Program-made: the position numbers and the translations under genes | In this document: one piece after another, positions 33,570 through 33,687 of the stretch | Layout: each line of letters starts with the position of its first letter | Numbering within the stretch: the stretch's first letter is position 1 | The notes under the pieces: model-generated | Database searches by the model: none | Told to the model about the DNA's origin: nothing | Seen by the model: only the letters and a program-made list of their open reading frames with translations | DNA from: JBHHYR01 sp046757585 | GTDB lineage: Bacteria; Desulfobacterota; Binatia; HRBIN30 | NCBI GenBank assembly: GCA_046757585.1 | Contig: JBHHYR010000019.1 | Span: 1-33,687 of the forward strand | Direction of reading: 5' to 3' | DNA length: 33,687 nucleotides

Positions 33570-33687
33570 CGGAGAGCGGCCGCGCTGATCGAGCGCACGG
33601 GCGCGCGGACGGTCGCGCCCGCCCTCTGCGAATGGCGCGCCGAGCTCGCCGCCGTGCTCGGCGACGACGTGACGCGCGCGCAACTTC
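33570..33687 (+). pseudogene. Fragment of a further repeat of the TPR C-terminal end
   Basis: The frame reading ALIERTGARTVAPALCEWRAELAAVLGDD from 33582 resembles the stretch LIEETGARVLEPPLHEVRAHLAALRRDH just before the end of the preceding pseudogene. It has no start and runs off the window. An ATG at 33529 opens a different frame (MSLLEIIRRVRRHLAES) that is not recognised. Confidence 0.5.

Overview
This is high-GC bacterial chromosome with tightly packed genes, and no tRNA, rRNA, CRISPR array or insertion sequence was found. Several features suggest a deep-branching lineage around the former Deltaproteobacteria (Desulfobacterota or Binatota-like). These are a probable selenoprotein, a membrane pyrophosphatase with a K+-dependent signature, an AmmeMemoRadiSam protein, a full Bat (aerotolerance-type) operon, and a giant kinase/AAA/TPR/cyclase gene. 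The taxonomy is an inference from gene content only.

Left part (1-5078): the 3' end of argJ converges on a minus-strand DsbA-family lipoprotein. Its reading frame is interrupted by a TGA exactly where the first Cys of the CPFC active site should be, and a SECIS-like hairpin follows directly. The best reading is a UPFC selenoprotein that simple gene calling would split in two. Divergent from it is an in-frame fusion of RsmD (16S rRNA methyltransferase) with CoaD (phosphopantetheine adenylyltransferase). An aspartate aminotransferase follows, abutting a convergent AMMECR1-domain gene and a Nudix hydrolase.

Ion-transport part (5079-10445): a pyrophosphate-energised ion pump with the K+-dependent signature is followed by a NhaD/CitM-type Na+/H+ antiporter. 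The gap between them holds two mutually exclusive hairpins. Next come an unassigned lipoprotein and a convergent, Cys-rich orphan gene. The pump and antiporter together suggest a Na+/H+ cycle driven by PPi.

Central part (10654-24276): a malonyl-CoA-synthetase-like AMP-forming ligase, then an eight-gene operon moxR - DUF58 - DUF4381-like - batA - batB - batC - batD - batE, several with overlapping stop/start codons. Riboflavin synthase (with unusual residues at two normally conserved positions) and a large AsmA-family protein follow.

Right part (24299-33687): a SnoaL-like secreted protein; a gene-poor 0.6 kb stretch with three strong tandem hairpins; a 57-codon ORF with a CPxC motif and a strong ribosome binding site; mltG; a class I glutamine amidotransferase; and a 1483-residue protein joining double zinc ribbon, Ser/Thr kinase, AAA ATPase, TPR and class III cyclase domains. 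Downstream lie the remains of at least one related gene: a zinc ribbon joined out of frame to the end of an AAA domain, a second frameshift at a run of nine G, and a further repeat of the C-terminal end running off the window.

The strongest candidates for something new are the selenocysteine DsbA-like lipoprotein, the RsmD-CoaD fusion, and the structured hairpin cluster next to the small CPxC protein.
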